Of a DNA stretch of 37,962 nucleotides, positions 25,315 through 33,789 are shown piece after piece. The notes below the pieces were generated by a model, which saw only the letters and a list, made by a program, of their open reading frames with translations, had not been told where the DNA came from and did no database searches. The translations under genes were made by a program, and so were the position numbers. Location: positions 1 to 37,962 of the forward strand of contig CAKZMA010000684.1 of assembly GCA_937127375.1 (NCBI GenBank), given 5' to 3'. Every line of letters starts with the position of its first letter. Within the stretch, counting starts at the first letter, position 1. Origin of the DNA: an uncultured Coleofasciculus sp. Its GTDB lineage: Bacteria > Cyanobacteriota > Cyanobacteriia > Cyanobacteriales > Coleofasciculaceae.

Positions 25315-28300
25315 CTAGTTTTGGCGTCCGTTGAAGGATGGCAATTCGTGGCAATAGGGCAGTCTGGAGGGATCAGTTAAAGACGTTCCATTCTCTTCAG
25401 CAGCAACCAACACGACATTCCCTTTTTCATCCCTTATCCAACCTGTTGCTTCCACCAAACGAGGTGATTGATTGCTCAATCGAGCTTGAGGATTTTCTGA
25501 GGAGATATTCCCCCCTTCTGTTGCTGGCGAAAAATCTTGTAAATCCTGCCACACCGTCTCAGCTTGGAGCATCGCCGTTGGGTCTTTCGGCAAACCTCCA
25601 CCTCCGGTAATGGTAAAGGAATTTCCCTCCACCCCAGCACAGCCAGCCACCACTTGATTGCTCTGAGGGGTGACGTCTGCTGATAATGTAATCGTTACGG
25701 ATTTGGGATCAATCTCGAAGCCGTTTATGTTTACGACTCCAGCCACCCCAAACTCAGAACTGGCAGTGATATCACTCAAGGGTGTTTGTTCCTCGCGAAA
25801 CTTAAGCCCAAAAATGCCGGTTGCTGCCAGTTGAATGTTGCCTCCATTCCCCTTAAAAGCATTGGCAGTAATGTCGCTATTTTCAGTCGGAATTGCCACA
25901 ATTAATGGGGCATTAATCGCAATATTTCCCCCATCGCCGCCTGCACCTCCCGTTCCGGCTGTGGCAGTAATTTGGCTATGGCGACGCATTAGCAACACGT
26001 TATTCAATTGCACATCAATATCCCCACCTTCACCAAACGTTGTTTCAGCACTGAGAGAGGATTGATTATCTAGAGTGAGAGAATCGGCTTGGATTTGAAT
26101 ACTCCCTCCACCTATTCTTGCTGCTTGACTGTTGGCGGCGGTGGCAATTTGGCTATTGTCCAAGGAAATTGACTCAGTTGCCCCCAGGAAAATTTGACCC
26201 GCATTCCCCTGTCCAAAGGTGCTAGTACTTAAAAGAGCGTTATTGCTTAGAGAAATTTGTCTGGCAGTAAAGTCGAGCCTTCCACCATTGCCAACGGCGC
26301 TGGGTTGGTCTTGGGAGCCAACACTACTGCCAATGTGACTATTACTGACCACGATTTGATCAGCCGTAATGTTAAACCGACCAGCATTTCCTTCTCCTTC
26401 TGTACTATTCAATGCTTCCGCACCATTGGTCATCGAAAAATAATCGGTGACAATATTAATATCGCCCGCATTTCCCCTGCCACTACCCCGGACTCGATTT
26501 AGTAAATAAGACCCCCGTTCATTGCTGGCTTTCCCATCTAATAGGACTCTCTCACTAGCATTCACGGTTATATTGCCAGCATTCCCCAGTCCATAAGTAT
26601 TCGTATTGAGTCCAGCGCCGTTGGTCAGGGATAGAACACGGGTATTGATCTCAATACCTCCAGCATTTCCGACGGCTGATGGTCCTGCCACGATGTTATA
26701 GATATGGCTTTCGTCTCCATCTAATTCTCCGTCTAAAGTAACTGTATCGCGAACATTAATCACCACCTCTCCAGTATTTCCTCGACCATAAGTCCCATTA
26801 TCTATTCGGCTGCCTTCAACCAGATTCAGATTAACCGCATCAATCCGAATATCACCCGTATTCCCCTGCTCAAAATTACTGAGATTGAAGAGACCGCGAT
26901 TGGCAAGATTCACAGTTTCTGCATCAATGAGGATGCTGCCAGCGTCACCACTGCCCCGCGTAATACTCGATATTGTCGAGTTATTGATATCTAAGGTTGT
27001 CCCTTGAATCCTTATATCTTTAACGTCACCTGCACCGGAAGTCGCCGCCGCTATTTCTGCTCCAGATTCCAGGGATAACTGTCCGGTATTAATGGTTAAT
27101 GTCCCCGTATTTCCAGAGTCTTGAGTGATGGACACTAACCCACTTTTTGTACCATAATTGGGATTAAAATTGTCGGGGTTAAAAGTATCTGGTGGCAGAG
27201 GGATTCCCGTTCCCTGATTTTCTAAGGAAACCTGAAGCCGGTACGTGTCCCCCCGATCAACGCGATCGCCTTCTAACCGATTTAAGCTGGATGGAACGCT
27301 ATCGAATTCGCCCACACCAAGGATGTAAGTTCCTGGTGAGCTAAACCGGGTAGAAAGATAAGAGTCTTGGCTGACACTGCTGCCACCAACACCTTCGGTT
27401 ATATTGGCATCGTCATTCGCTGCCACGATTTCTCCGGTGGCTCGATTAAAAAGAACAATTTCTGTATCTAAACTGCCGGGATTATCGCTATAGCCATCGC
27501 CATTGTCGATGTCGAAGATACCCTGACTATTCGCTTCAGTAATGGTAAAGGAGTAATAGTCAAATTGATCAGCCGCTGTTCCTAAAATAGTTTGACCACT
27601 AAGAATTTGATCGGGAGTGCGCTGAATGGAAACATAGGGAATGCCATCAGATCCTGAGGCTTCGACATCTGGGTTAGACTCCGTACTAAATTGTAAAGCA
27701 TCTAGATCAAAAACAGGTACTCCGGCAAACGGAGAACGGATAAAGTCAGTGCTACTTCCAGAAATTTGCACACGTTCAGTGGCATTAATTGTCAGATCAC
27801 CCGCTTTACCGCTGCTGTTGGCTAACGTGAGAATTTGTCCTCCACTTTCGGCAATTAAGTTATTCACATTTACGTAAATTGTGCCACCTGGATTTTGGCT
27901 ATCGGTGACAGTAGCGATAAACCCTCTGTTAATTAAACGAGTGGTGCCTTGGGGATTATCCGGATTAATCCTAATATCTCCACCCTTACCACTGTTCGGA
28001 GTGGCGGAGTGAGAGAGAATCCCACTGAAGAGTCCGTCAGATGTAAAACCGGAAATCTCTAAATTGTTGGTGTCTAAGAGAATAGTTCCGGCATTTTTGG
28101 CTGACTGAGTAACTGTGGTAATTCTTGAACCGGAGGTGACAGCAACGGAATCGGCGCTAATGTCAATATTTCCGCCGTCTAAATTGGCTCCAGATTGGAC
28201 TGTATTGGCGATTAGACTTCTGTCACTCAGGGAAAGGTTTCCTGTGGCATTGATTAAAATATCACCCGCTTGACGGCTACTCTGGTCAACTCCCGCTAGG

Positions 28301-29148
28301 AGTTGAGAACCACCGAAAATGTTTAAATTATGGGTATAGAGGCCTATGCTACCATTACCTGTAACATCCGCGATCGCACCATTCCTGAGAGTAACATTCC
28401 CACGCTTGATGGCATCAGGAAAGGAGGGAATAACACCTTCAAGTTCCACTATTCCTGCTCCGGCTAATCCACCAAAGACGACTTGACCTCCCGGCGCTTT
28501 TAATGTACCACCATCAATAGTGACATTACCACCCAGAAGCGTTAAGGATTGATTAGCAGAGACTTCCAGACCAGATTGCCGCACTTCCACATCAGCAGCA
28601 TTACCACCATATTGCAGTCCAATCGGCACGTTCATGGTAAGTAAAGGTGGGGCGTCGGGATCGTTGGCACTGAAGGTCATACCATTTTCAAACACAATAC
28701 TGTTTCCGGTACTGGCGAAAAACGAGCCACCGATATCGAGTCGAGCATTAGGACCAAACACAATGCCATTGGGATTGAGTAAAAAGAGATTGGCTGTGCC
28801 ATTGGCACGAAGCAATCCATCGATGTTCGACTGTTGCCCTCCAGTAACGCGAGTAATGATGTTGTCAATGGTGAGGGCGTTATCAAAGTAAGCTGTTTCT
28901 CCAAAGTTAACGTTAAACTCAAGGAAGCTATGAAAAAGATTTTTGCCTACAGTTGTCCCTTTTATAATCTCATAAGTTTCTCCAATTTGCCTCACATCAG
29001 AGATAGTTGGTAGTGTTGCGTCTGGGATAATCTGGGCACTCGCCGTCTCCGGCGTTACTAATCCTGTAAAAGACAGAATTGGTATGACCTGAATGAATTT
29101 AAGCACCCATTTAATTGGTATTTTTAAGTCTGAATTGTTGATAACCAT
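25315..29148 (-). CDS. Filamentous-haemagglutinin-type secreted protein (TpsA-like) with inserted PPC-like domain
   Basis: A 1277-residue exported protein. The signal peptide ends near ETASA (about 38). The TPS/haemagglutination-activity domain (about 45-200) carries NLFHSFLEFNVNFGETAYF, NLFLLNPNGIVFGPNA and the NIDG motif of two-partner secretion. A long beta-helix of degenerate repeats (GNAGxIxINxxxLSLTNGA) follows. Around 490-635 a PPC-like domain is inserted (DQFDYYSFTI, DTEIVLFNRATGEIVAANDD). The C-terminal end is LPYCHELPSF, as I recall for cyanobacterial members. The role is probably surface adhesion or a secreted scaffold. It abuts the CHAT gene and lies 18 bases after the ParA gene. 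No TpsB (FhaC/ShlB) gene is in the window. Confidence 0.9.
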   Translation of the reverse strand: MVINNSDLKIPIKWVLKFIQVIPILSFTGLVTPETASAQIIPDATLPTISDVRQIGETYEIIKGTTVGKNLFHSFLEFNVNFGETAYFDNALTIDNIITRVTGGQQSNIDGLLRANGTANLFLLNPNGIVFGPNARLDIGGSFFASTGNSIVFENGMTFSANDPDAPPLLTMNVPIGLQYGGNAADVEVRQSGLEVSANQSLTLLGGNVTIDGGTLKAPGGQVVFGGLAGAGIVELEGVIPSFPDAIKRGNVTLRNGAIADVTGNGSIGLYTHNLNIFGGSQLLAGVDQSSRQAGDILINATGNLSLSDRSLIANTVQSGANLDGGNIDISADSVAVTSGSRITTVTQSAKNAGTILLDTNNLEISGFTSDGLFSGILSHSATPNSGKGGDIRINPDNPQGTTRLINRGFIATVTDSQNPGGTIYVNVNNLIAESGGQILTLANSSGKAGDLTINATERVQISGSSTDFIRSPFAGVPVFDLDALQFSTESNPDVEASGSDGIPYVSIQRTPDQILSGQTILGTAADQFDYYSFTITEANSQGIFDIDNGDGYSDNPGSLDTEIVLFNRATGEIVAANDDANITEGVGGSSVSQDSYLSTRFSSPGTYILGVGEFDSVPSSLNRLEGDRVDRGDTYRLQVSLENQGTGIPLPPDTFNPDNFNPNYGTKSGLVSITQDSGNTGTLTINTGQLSLESGAEIAAATSGAGDVKDIRIQGTTLDINNSTISSITRGSGDAGSILIDAETVNLANRGLFNLSNFEQGNTGDIRIDAVNLNLVEGSRIDNGTYGRGNTGEVVINVRDTVTLDGELDGDESHIYNIVAGPSAVGNAGGIEINTRVLSLTNGAGLNTNTYGLGNAGNITVNASERVLLDGKASNERGSYLLNRVRGSGRGNAGDINIVTDYFSMTNGAEALNSTEGEGNAGRFNITADQIVVSNSHIGSSVGSQDQPSAVGNGGRLDFTARQISLSNNALLSTSTFGQGNAGQIFLGATESISLDNSQIATAANSQAARIGGGSIQIQADSLTLDNQSSLSAETTFGEGGDIDVQLNNVLLMRRHSQITATAGTGGAGGDGGNIAINAPLIVAIPTENSDITANAFKGNGGNIQLAATGIFGLKFREEQTPLSDITASSEFGVAGVVNINGFEIDPKSVTITLSADVTPQSNQVVAGCAGVEGNSFTITGGGGLPKDPTAMLQAETVWQDLQDFSPATEGGNISSENPQARLSNQSPRLVEATGWIRDEKGNVVLVAAEENGTSLTDPSRLPYCHELPSFNGRQN

Positions 29149-29166
29149 TTCAGGACGTGGGGTTCT

Positions 29167-29928
29167 TTAACCCAGAATGTGTTTGGCAACGTTCCCAACT
29201 GCTTGACTAATCGGATGGTTAGGGTAGTTGAGGCAAAAGATACCCCGACTTGCCAGTCGAAGCATGTCTTTTGACTCAGGAATAATCCCTGCTACTGGAA
29301 TCTCGTAAGTTTGTTCAACTTGCTGACGCAAATCATTGAAATTGTATTCGGTGAGGGCTTTATTGATCATCAGCAGCAACTTAGGCACTCGTAGCTTCCG
29401 GGCGACATCAACGCTGACAGCAGTACCCTGAAAATCTTGCTGGTCGGGTCGAAGCACGAATAAAACGATATTAGAGGTGGTTAGTGAAATCAGCGTTTCT
29501 TGGTTGAGACCGGGGTGAGTATCAACAAATAGGTAGTCAAGATCAAGAGTTTTGATTAAGTCTTTGAAGCCTTCTAATAGAAGCTTCACGTCGAACCGCT
29601 CCCGTAAAATTCGGGAAATATCGTTTAATTTCACACTGGAGGGGACTAAATAAATCTGACTGCGGTCAGTTCCCTGATTGTTGAGTACAGAAGTAACATC
29701 ATACGCCGCATTAGTGATTGCACAACGACCCCAGAGGAAGTCGTTAAGAGTACGTTCCATTCGTTCTTCATCAAAGCCGAACAGGACGTGGACGCCGGGT
29801 GATTGGATGTCGGTGTCAATAATGGCAACCCGATGACCTTGGCGGGCAATGGTAACAGCAAGATTGGCGGTTGAGTTTGACTTGCCAGTGCCACCTCGAT
29901 AGGAATGAATGGAGACAATTTGGGGCAT
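29167..29928 (-). CDS. ParA/MinD-family ATPase
   Basis: A 253-residue P-loop ATPase. The deviant Walker A is SYRGGTGKSN at about 8-17 (signature lysine in xGGTGKS). The switch I-like DTDIQSPG lies near 41 and Walker B-like YLFVDTHPG near 133. MinD/ParA proteins position complexes in the cell through ATP-dependent dimerisation on DNA or membrane. No C-terminal amphipathic MinD helix is obvious. The ATG at 29928 (MPQIVSIHSYRGG) is chosen over an upstream start because AGGAAA lies about 11 bases before it and family likeness begins there. It heads the six-gene operon, 18 bases before the haemagglutinin gene. It may polarise the surface machinery (inference); no ParB is linked to it. Confidence 0.85.
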   Translation of the reverse strand: MPQIVSIHSYRGGTGKSNSTANLAVTIARQGHRVAIIDTDIQSPGVHVLFGFDEERMERTLNDFLWGRCAITNAAYDVTSVLNNQGTDRSQIYLVPSSVKLNDISRILRERFDVKLLLEGFKDLIKTLDLDYLFVDTHPGLNQETLISLTTSNIVLFVLRPDQQDFQGTAVSVDVARKLRVPKLLLMINKALTEYNFNDLRQQVEQTYEIPVAGIIPESKDMLRLASRGIFCLNYPNHPISQAVGNVAKHILG

Positions 29929-30349
29929 AATCAGTAGTTTCCTAAGCGTTAGGCTGTAGCCATGAACAGGATGCTCGCTGATGAATTCGATTGAATTCCA
30001 AAGCAACCTAGCTTTCGGTATGGAGGTTTTCGTGCTTTCTAATTAATTTACCATTTGTCGTTGCTTTATTCCCTTGGTTTATGGCAGATAAAGTGATAAA
30101 ATTAGGGATTAAAAAGTGACAAGTTAAGATAATGTCAGTCACGGTTCTCATTTGAAAGCACTACACCCTAAGCTGTCACACATTTAAAATGGGAATGGGT
30201 AGCGAGCAAGATGCAAAGCCTGCGGCATGGCTTCGCTTAACGCACTACAAGGATTTCGTCATTATTGACATCAAGGTTTAAATGCCAAACAGCTTACACC
30301 CTGCGGGTGCATGTCATGGAAAGCACGTCATGTTCACGGTAATGGTGGC

Positions 30350-30379
30350 GTTGGGTTTTGTTCTTTTCCTCAACCCAAC
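30350..30379. repeat. Inverted repeat of dispersed type
   Basis: GTTGGGTT (30350-30357) and AACCCAAC (30372-30379) with a pyrimidine-rich loop. I recall this GTTGGGTT/AACCCAAC theme as a common dispersed repeat in cyanobacteria. Confidence 0.6.
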
Positions 30380-30460
30380 CTACGAAGTTGACAGGCTTCC
30401 CACCCTGCCTCTACCAGTATGTATTGCACCCAATTGAGAAGTGCTATAGAAACCTGAGTC

Positions 30461-30517
30461 GGGGCGGGTTTAGTTACATCTGGGTGCAACCGAAAAGATA
30501 ATAGTGAAACCCGCCCC
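30461..30517. repeat. Inverted repeat with 11-bp arms
   Basis: GGGGCGGGTTT (30461-30471) and AAACCCGCCCC (30507-30517) separated by 35 bases. It resembles a dispersed cyanobacterial repeat. A large hairpin is possible in RNA or extruded DNA. Confidence 0.7.
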
Positions 30518-30852
30518 TACACACGTAACACTCACGTTGCGCCAGATACCGTGAAAAGTTAGCTACTAAATCCGGGTTATAGCGCTACGCGCCAGGGAAT
30601 AGGCTTTCTTGCAATAGTTAAGACAAAAGCTTACCTGGCAAGGGATTGAGCGATTTGACTTTTTCTTTTATGTCCTAACCTTAGTGCGTAGTGCTATAAC
30701 GACTCCCTTTATGGGTGGAGACAAGGCAAAAGGCTGTCATGCAAAAGGTTTTCATCAGCCAAGGGATAAAGGGGGTTTCTGTCATTGGATTTGGTATCAG
30801 CGCTGATTCTACCTATCCTGCTATTAAATTTGTTACTTTTTTATGCCATTAA

Positions 30853-32100
30853 TTGATTACTTTTTATGCCATCAACTCATCAACAACGGCAACCTTAGAT
30901 GATAAGTTTATTGTACTTGCTGAATCATTTCCTGAACTTATTTTGACATTACGCACTACCGTTCTGGCTGCTTGCGGCGCCAGTGACTCCGAAACCCAGG
31001 AACTGCTCGCTTACAACCACAATATGTTTGATCACAGCCGTTTAAAGCTTCCCCAAACCTTTCCCCTCTCTCCTGAGGCTCATGTTGAGGCTTGGCGGTA
31101 CTATACGGTTCAAGCCGAAAAAGTGGGAGCTTATGCGGTATTAAAACAGCACCTCGTGCAGTTTCAGTTCCCCATACTGGCTGGCATTAGTCAAACGGAA
31201 GACTATCGCGTCGCAACTCGTCAAGGAAAACCGATGAACCCAGAGGCGGGCGCGACTGGGCTAGTTTTCAGCGAACCTGAAAAACTACAGATTCAGTTGC
31301 ATCAAACCCTGGCGGGTTTCATTCCGGTAATCATTGCTGGGAATCGTGAGGATTTTGTCACCTTGGTACAAGCACTGACTAAACGCAATGAACCCCAACC
31401 CATACCGGATTCAATGGGAGCCTGTATTGTTAGTGGTTATAACAACTGGAGTCGCATCCATCACTATCGGCAGCAGTGGGTTGCTCAAAGGGGGAAAGAC
31501 TCTGAAGCTGACTGGGCTTGTGAGTTTAAACGCCTGATTCCTCAGAAGCCATTGTATCAGGATCGGTTCATTATTCTCAGCCCTGGTGCCTACAGTAATA
31601 TTACCGCCAGTGAGCTGGGACTAACGGATATCCTTTGGCAACAGTTTTCCTTGAAAATTCGTTTAGAACATGAATCAACCCATTACATTACTCACCGCTT
31701 ATTTGGAGCCATGCGGAATAACTTACTGGATGAATTAATTGCTGATTACCGAGGGATTGTCGCTGCCCTAGGGTACTATCGAGCTGACTGGTTTCTCTAT
31801 TTTATGGGCTTAGAGTCATTTCCCAATTATCGAGAGGGTGGGCGGTTACAAAACTACAGGGGCGAACCTCCCCTATCAAATGGTGCTTTTAGAATTCTGC
31901 AAGAACTGGTGAAAAAAGCCGCCGAAAATATCGAAGATTTTGATCAAAACGATTTAGGACAACCCCGAACCTTAACCGAACAGGTTTCAACCTTAATAGC
32001 GTTGACAACGCTGACTCTTGAGGAGTTCGCGTCTCAATCAGGCAGGTCACTCTTGAAAGCTGCCTATTCTCATTACCGAGAGCAATTGTTTGCCGCTTGA
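30853..32100 (+). CDS. Putative HExxH metalloprotein of the NHLM-type locus
   Basis: A 415-residue protein of a family I cannot name with certainty. A zinc-peptidase-like motif is clear: LEHESTHYITHR (His273, Glu274, His277) followed by LLDELIADYRG (Glu295, Asp298) as the candidate third ligand region. No signal peptide or membrane segment is visible, so it should be cytoplasmic. It is first in a plus-strand run leading to the exporter genes, so maturation or cleavage of an exported peptide is a reasonable but unproven role. The start is uncertain: the TTG at 30853 is the only upstream option before a TAA, and a short duplication (30833-30849 and 30857-30872) covers this point. Confidence 0.6.
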   Translation: MITFYAINSSTTATLDDKFIVLAESFPELILTLRTTVLAACGASDSETQELLAYNHNMFDHSRLKLPQTFPLSPEAHVEAWRYYTVQAEKVGAYAVLKQHLVQFQFPILAGISQTEDYRVATRQGKPMNPEAGATGLVFSEPEKLQIQLHQTLAGFIPVIIAGNREDFVTLVQALTKRNEPQPIPDSMGACIVSGYNNWSRIHHYRQQWVAQRGKDSEADWACEFKRLIPQKPLYQDRFIILSPGAYSNITASELGLTDILWQQFSLKIRLEHESTHYITHRLFGAMRNNLLDELIADYRGIVAALGYYRADWFLYFMGLESFPNYREGGRLQNYRGEPPLSNGAFRILQELVKKAAENIEDFDQNDLGQPRTLTEQVSTLIALTTLTLEEFASQSGRSLLKAAYSHYREQLFAA

Positions 32101-32164
32101 AGTCGTGACACCCTGCTAGTACCGCTAAGTAGTCGGACACAATTAAAGTTAAATATGAGGGCAA

Positions 32165-32192
32165 GGCAATAGGCAATAGGCAATAGGCAACA
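32165..32192 (+). repeat. Heptamer tandem repeat (GGCAATA)
   Basis: Three GGCAATA units and one GGCAACA in tandem, in the spacer before the cNMP-like gene. It resembles the short tandemly repeated repetitive (STRR) heptamers of filamentous cyanobacteria. Confidence 0.8.
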
Positions 32193-32381
32193 GTAAGGAT
32201 TGATCGGCTTGTTAACCTTTCTTAGTACAGCTTTCCAGAATTTATATCCAGAGTACTGACCTGGCAATCAAAATTATTTTGTTATCCAATGTTCAGCTTG
32301 TTTTGAATAAAAGGTGACCGCGAGGTGCTTGTACTAGGAATGACTAGCTAATGGCAACATGATCAGTTGAGCGAGGTTAAA

Positions 32382-33683
32382 ATGCTCAGAAAACTACAGT
32401 CTATCTTCGATAATTTACTCTTACTAAAAAAACCGAATCCTAGTAGAGGTATCCCACAGCAGAGCGTTAATCTTACTGACGTAGTGAGTGCTGAACCTGA
32501 CGTTTTGCTCAAAGACTTCAGTCCCCAAAAACCAAGGAATCCGGTTTTAGTTAAAGAGTTACGTGACAAAAATACAGGGAATCCGGTTCTGCTCAAAGAA
32601 TTGAGTGAAAGTGACATTAACTGGATCATGACCAATGGTCATCAACAGCAGGTTCCCTCTGGTACTGTAATCCTCCAGCAACAGAGCCAAGTGGACAACC
32701 TGTACATCATTCTGGAGGGGACTCTTGGTGCGACTATTTCCAGAAACCGAGAGAGTACGTTGGCTAGCGTTTTTGCGGCGCTTGAAGAGGATGATGACCT
32801 CGAACAAGAGATTGCCCGCTTCTTTTCGGGTGAAATCCTTGGTGAAATGTCCTTCCTGAATATCAGTCCCTCAGTCACAACCGTGAAGGCAATAGAACAT
32901 TCGGTGATTCTGGTTTTACCTTGCCAGAATCTGTTAGTAAAACTCCGGCAAGACTTAGAGTTTGCCTCCCGTTTTTATCGAGCGATCGCGATTTTGCTGT
33001 TAGACCGTTTTGAACGTCTGGTCAAAGACTTTATTCATCGCCAGAATCTTAAAATTCCCCCTTTGCAAGATGTGCCTTTAATCTTTGGTGAATTAAGTGA
33101 TAGTGATGTGGACTGGCTGGTTGAGACGGGTATCATTGAAGAATTGACAGTAGACACGGTTCTGATTCAAGCCGGTCGCTCCGTCGAGAATCTTTATGTG
33201 GTGATAGAGGGGAGTATTTCTGTCTTTTTTGAAGATAAAGGGAACGATCTCGCCCAAGTTTTTGCCATGCTAGAAAACCAGGAGGAACGTGACGAGTCTC
33301 CGGGGACTGAAATTGCTCAAGCGACTAAAGGTGAAATTATTGGTGAAATGGCACTGATTGATGCCCGTTTACCTGCCTATACTTTCAAAGCTTTGGACGA
33401 TTTACGAGTCTTAGCCATTGACAGGAAACAACTGTTCATCAAACTCCAGCAGAACCCAGGTATGGGCGCTCGCTTTCATCGAGCGATCGCGATGCTGCTT
33501 TCGGCAAGATTACAAGGACTAATCAGTCGCCTCGGATACGGCAGAAGCGCCTATCGAATTGGGCAAACGCTATCTCAAGAGTTCGCCTACGACGATGAAA
33601 TTGATTTAGAGGTAATGGATAATCTTACTCTAGGCGGTGCCCGATTTGATTGGATGCTTAAACGCTTGAGAACTTTGTCGTAG
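32382..33683 (+). CDS. Tandem cyclic-nucleotide-binding-like domain protein
   Basis: A 433-residue protein with two CAP/cNMP-binding-like beta-rolls. The first spans about 70-215 (DNLYIILEGTLGATI, GEILGEMSFLNIS) and the second about 225-390 (ENLYVVIEGSISVFF, GEIIGEMALIDARLP). Both keep the GE of the phosphate-binding cassette, but the arginine that holds the cyclic phosphate is replaced (Ser in the first, Pro in the second by my alignment), so ligand binding may be lost or changed. No DNA-binding domain follows. The N-terminal linker holds short repeats (NPVLVKEL, NPVLLKEL). ATG 32382 is preferred because GCGAGG lies just upstream; a TTG at 32367 is possible. It precedes the HlyD-like gene in an NHLM-type export locus. 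Confidence 0.75.
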   Translation: MLRKLQSIFDNLLLLKKPNPSRGIPQQSVNLTDVVSAEPDVLLKDFSPQKPRNPVLVKELRDKNTGNPVLLKELSESDINWIMTNGHQQQVPSGTVILQQQSQVDNLYIILEGTLGATISRNRESTLASVFAALEEDDDLEQEIARFFSGEILGEMSFLNISPSVTTVKAIEHSVILVLPCQNLLVKLRQDLEFASRFYRAIAILLLDRFERLVKDFIHRQNLKIPPLQDVPLIFGELSDSDVDWLVETGIIEELTVDTVLIQAGRSVENLYVVIEGSISVFFEDKGNDLAQVFAMLENQEERDESPGTEIAQATKGEIIGEMALIDARLPAYTFKALDDLRVLAIDRKQLFIKLQQNPGMGARFHRAIAMLLSARLQGLISRLGYGRSAYRIGQTLSQEFAYDDEIDLEVMDNLTLGGARFDWMLKRLRTLS

Positions 33684-33692
33684 TTGTTAGGG

Positions 33693-33741
33693 TTGATGGT
33701 TCATTGTTCATTGTTCATTGTTGATGGTTCACTGTTCATTT
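33693..33741 (+). repeat. Heptamer tandem repeat (TTCATTG)
   Basis: Seven consecutive heptamers: TTGATGG, three TTCATTG, TTGATGG, TTCACTG and TTCATTT, in the spacer before the HlyD-like gene. STRR-type. Confidence 0.8.
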
Positions 33742-33789
33742 GTCTTTTGTCAAAAAATGCAGAACAATTAATCGTGAGGATTTGTTATC

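Larger units (their letters stand above)
29929..30852. other. Long divergent intergenic region with dispersed-type inverted repeats
   Basis: About 920 bases between two divergent operons. It holds two inverted repeats (30350-30379 and 30461-30517), low-complexity stretches and a duplicated 16-17-base sequence at its right edge (30833-30849 and 30857-30872). No RNA gene was recognised. It must contain the promoters of both operons, but no sites could be assigned by eye. Confidence 0.6.

Noticed and set aside
30282-30437. 51-codon ORF (MPNSLHPAGACHG...) considered as a possible precursor peptide
   Set aside because: It runs through dispersed-type inverted repeats, has no ribosome-binding site and no leader-like GG/GA motif; probably chance.
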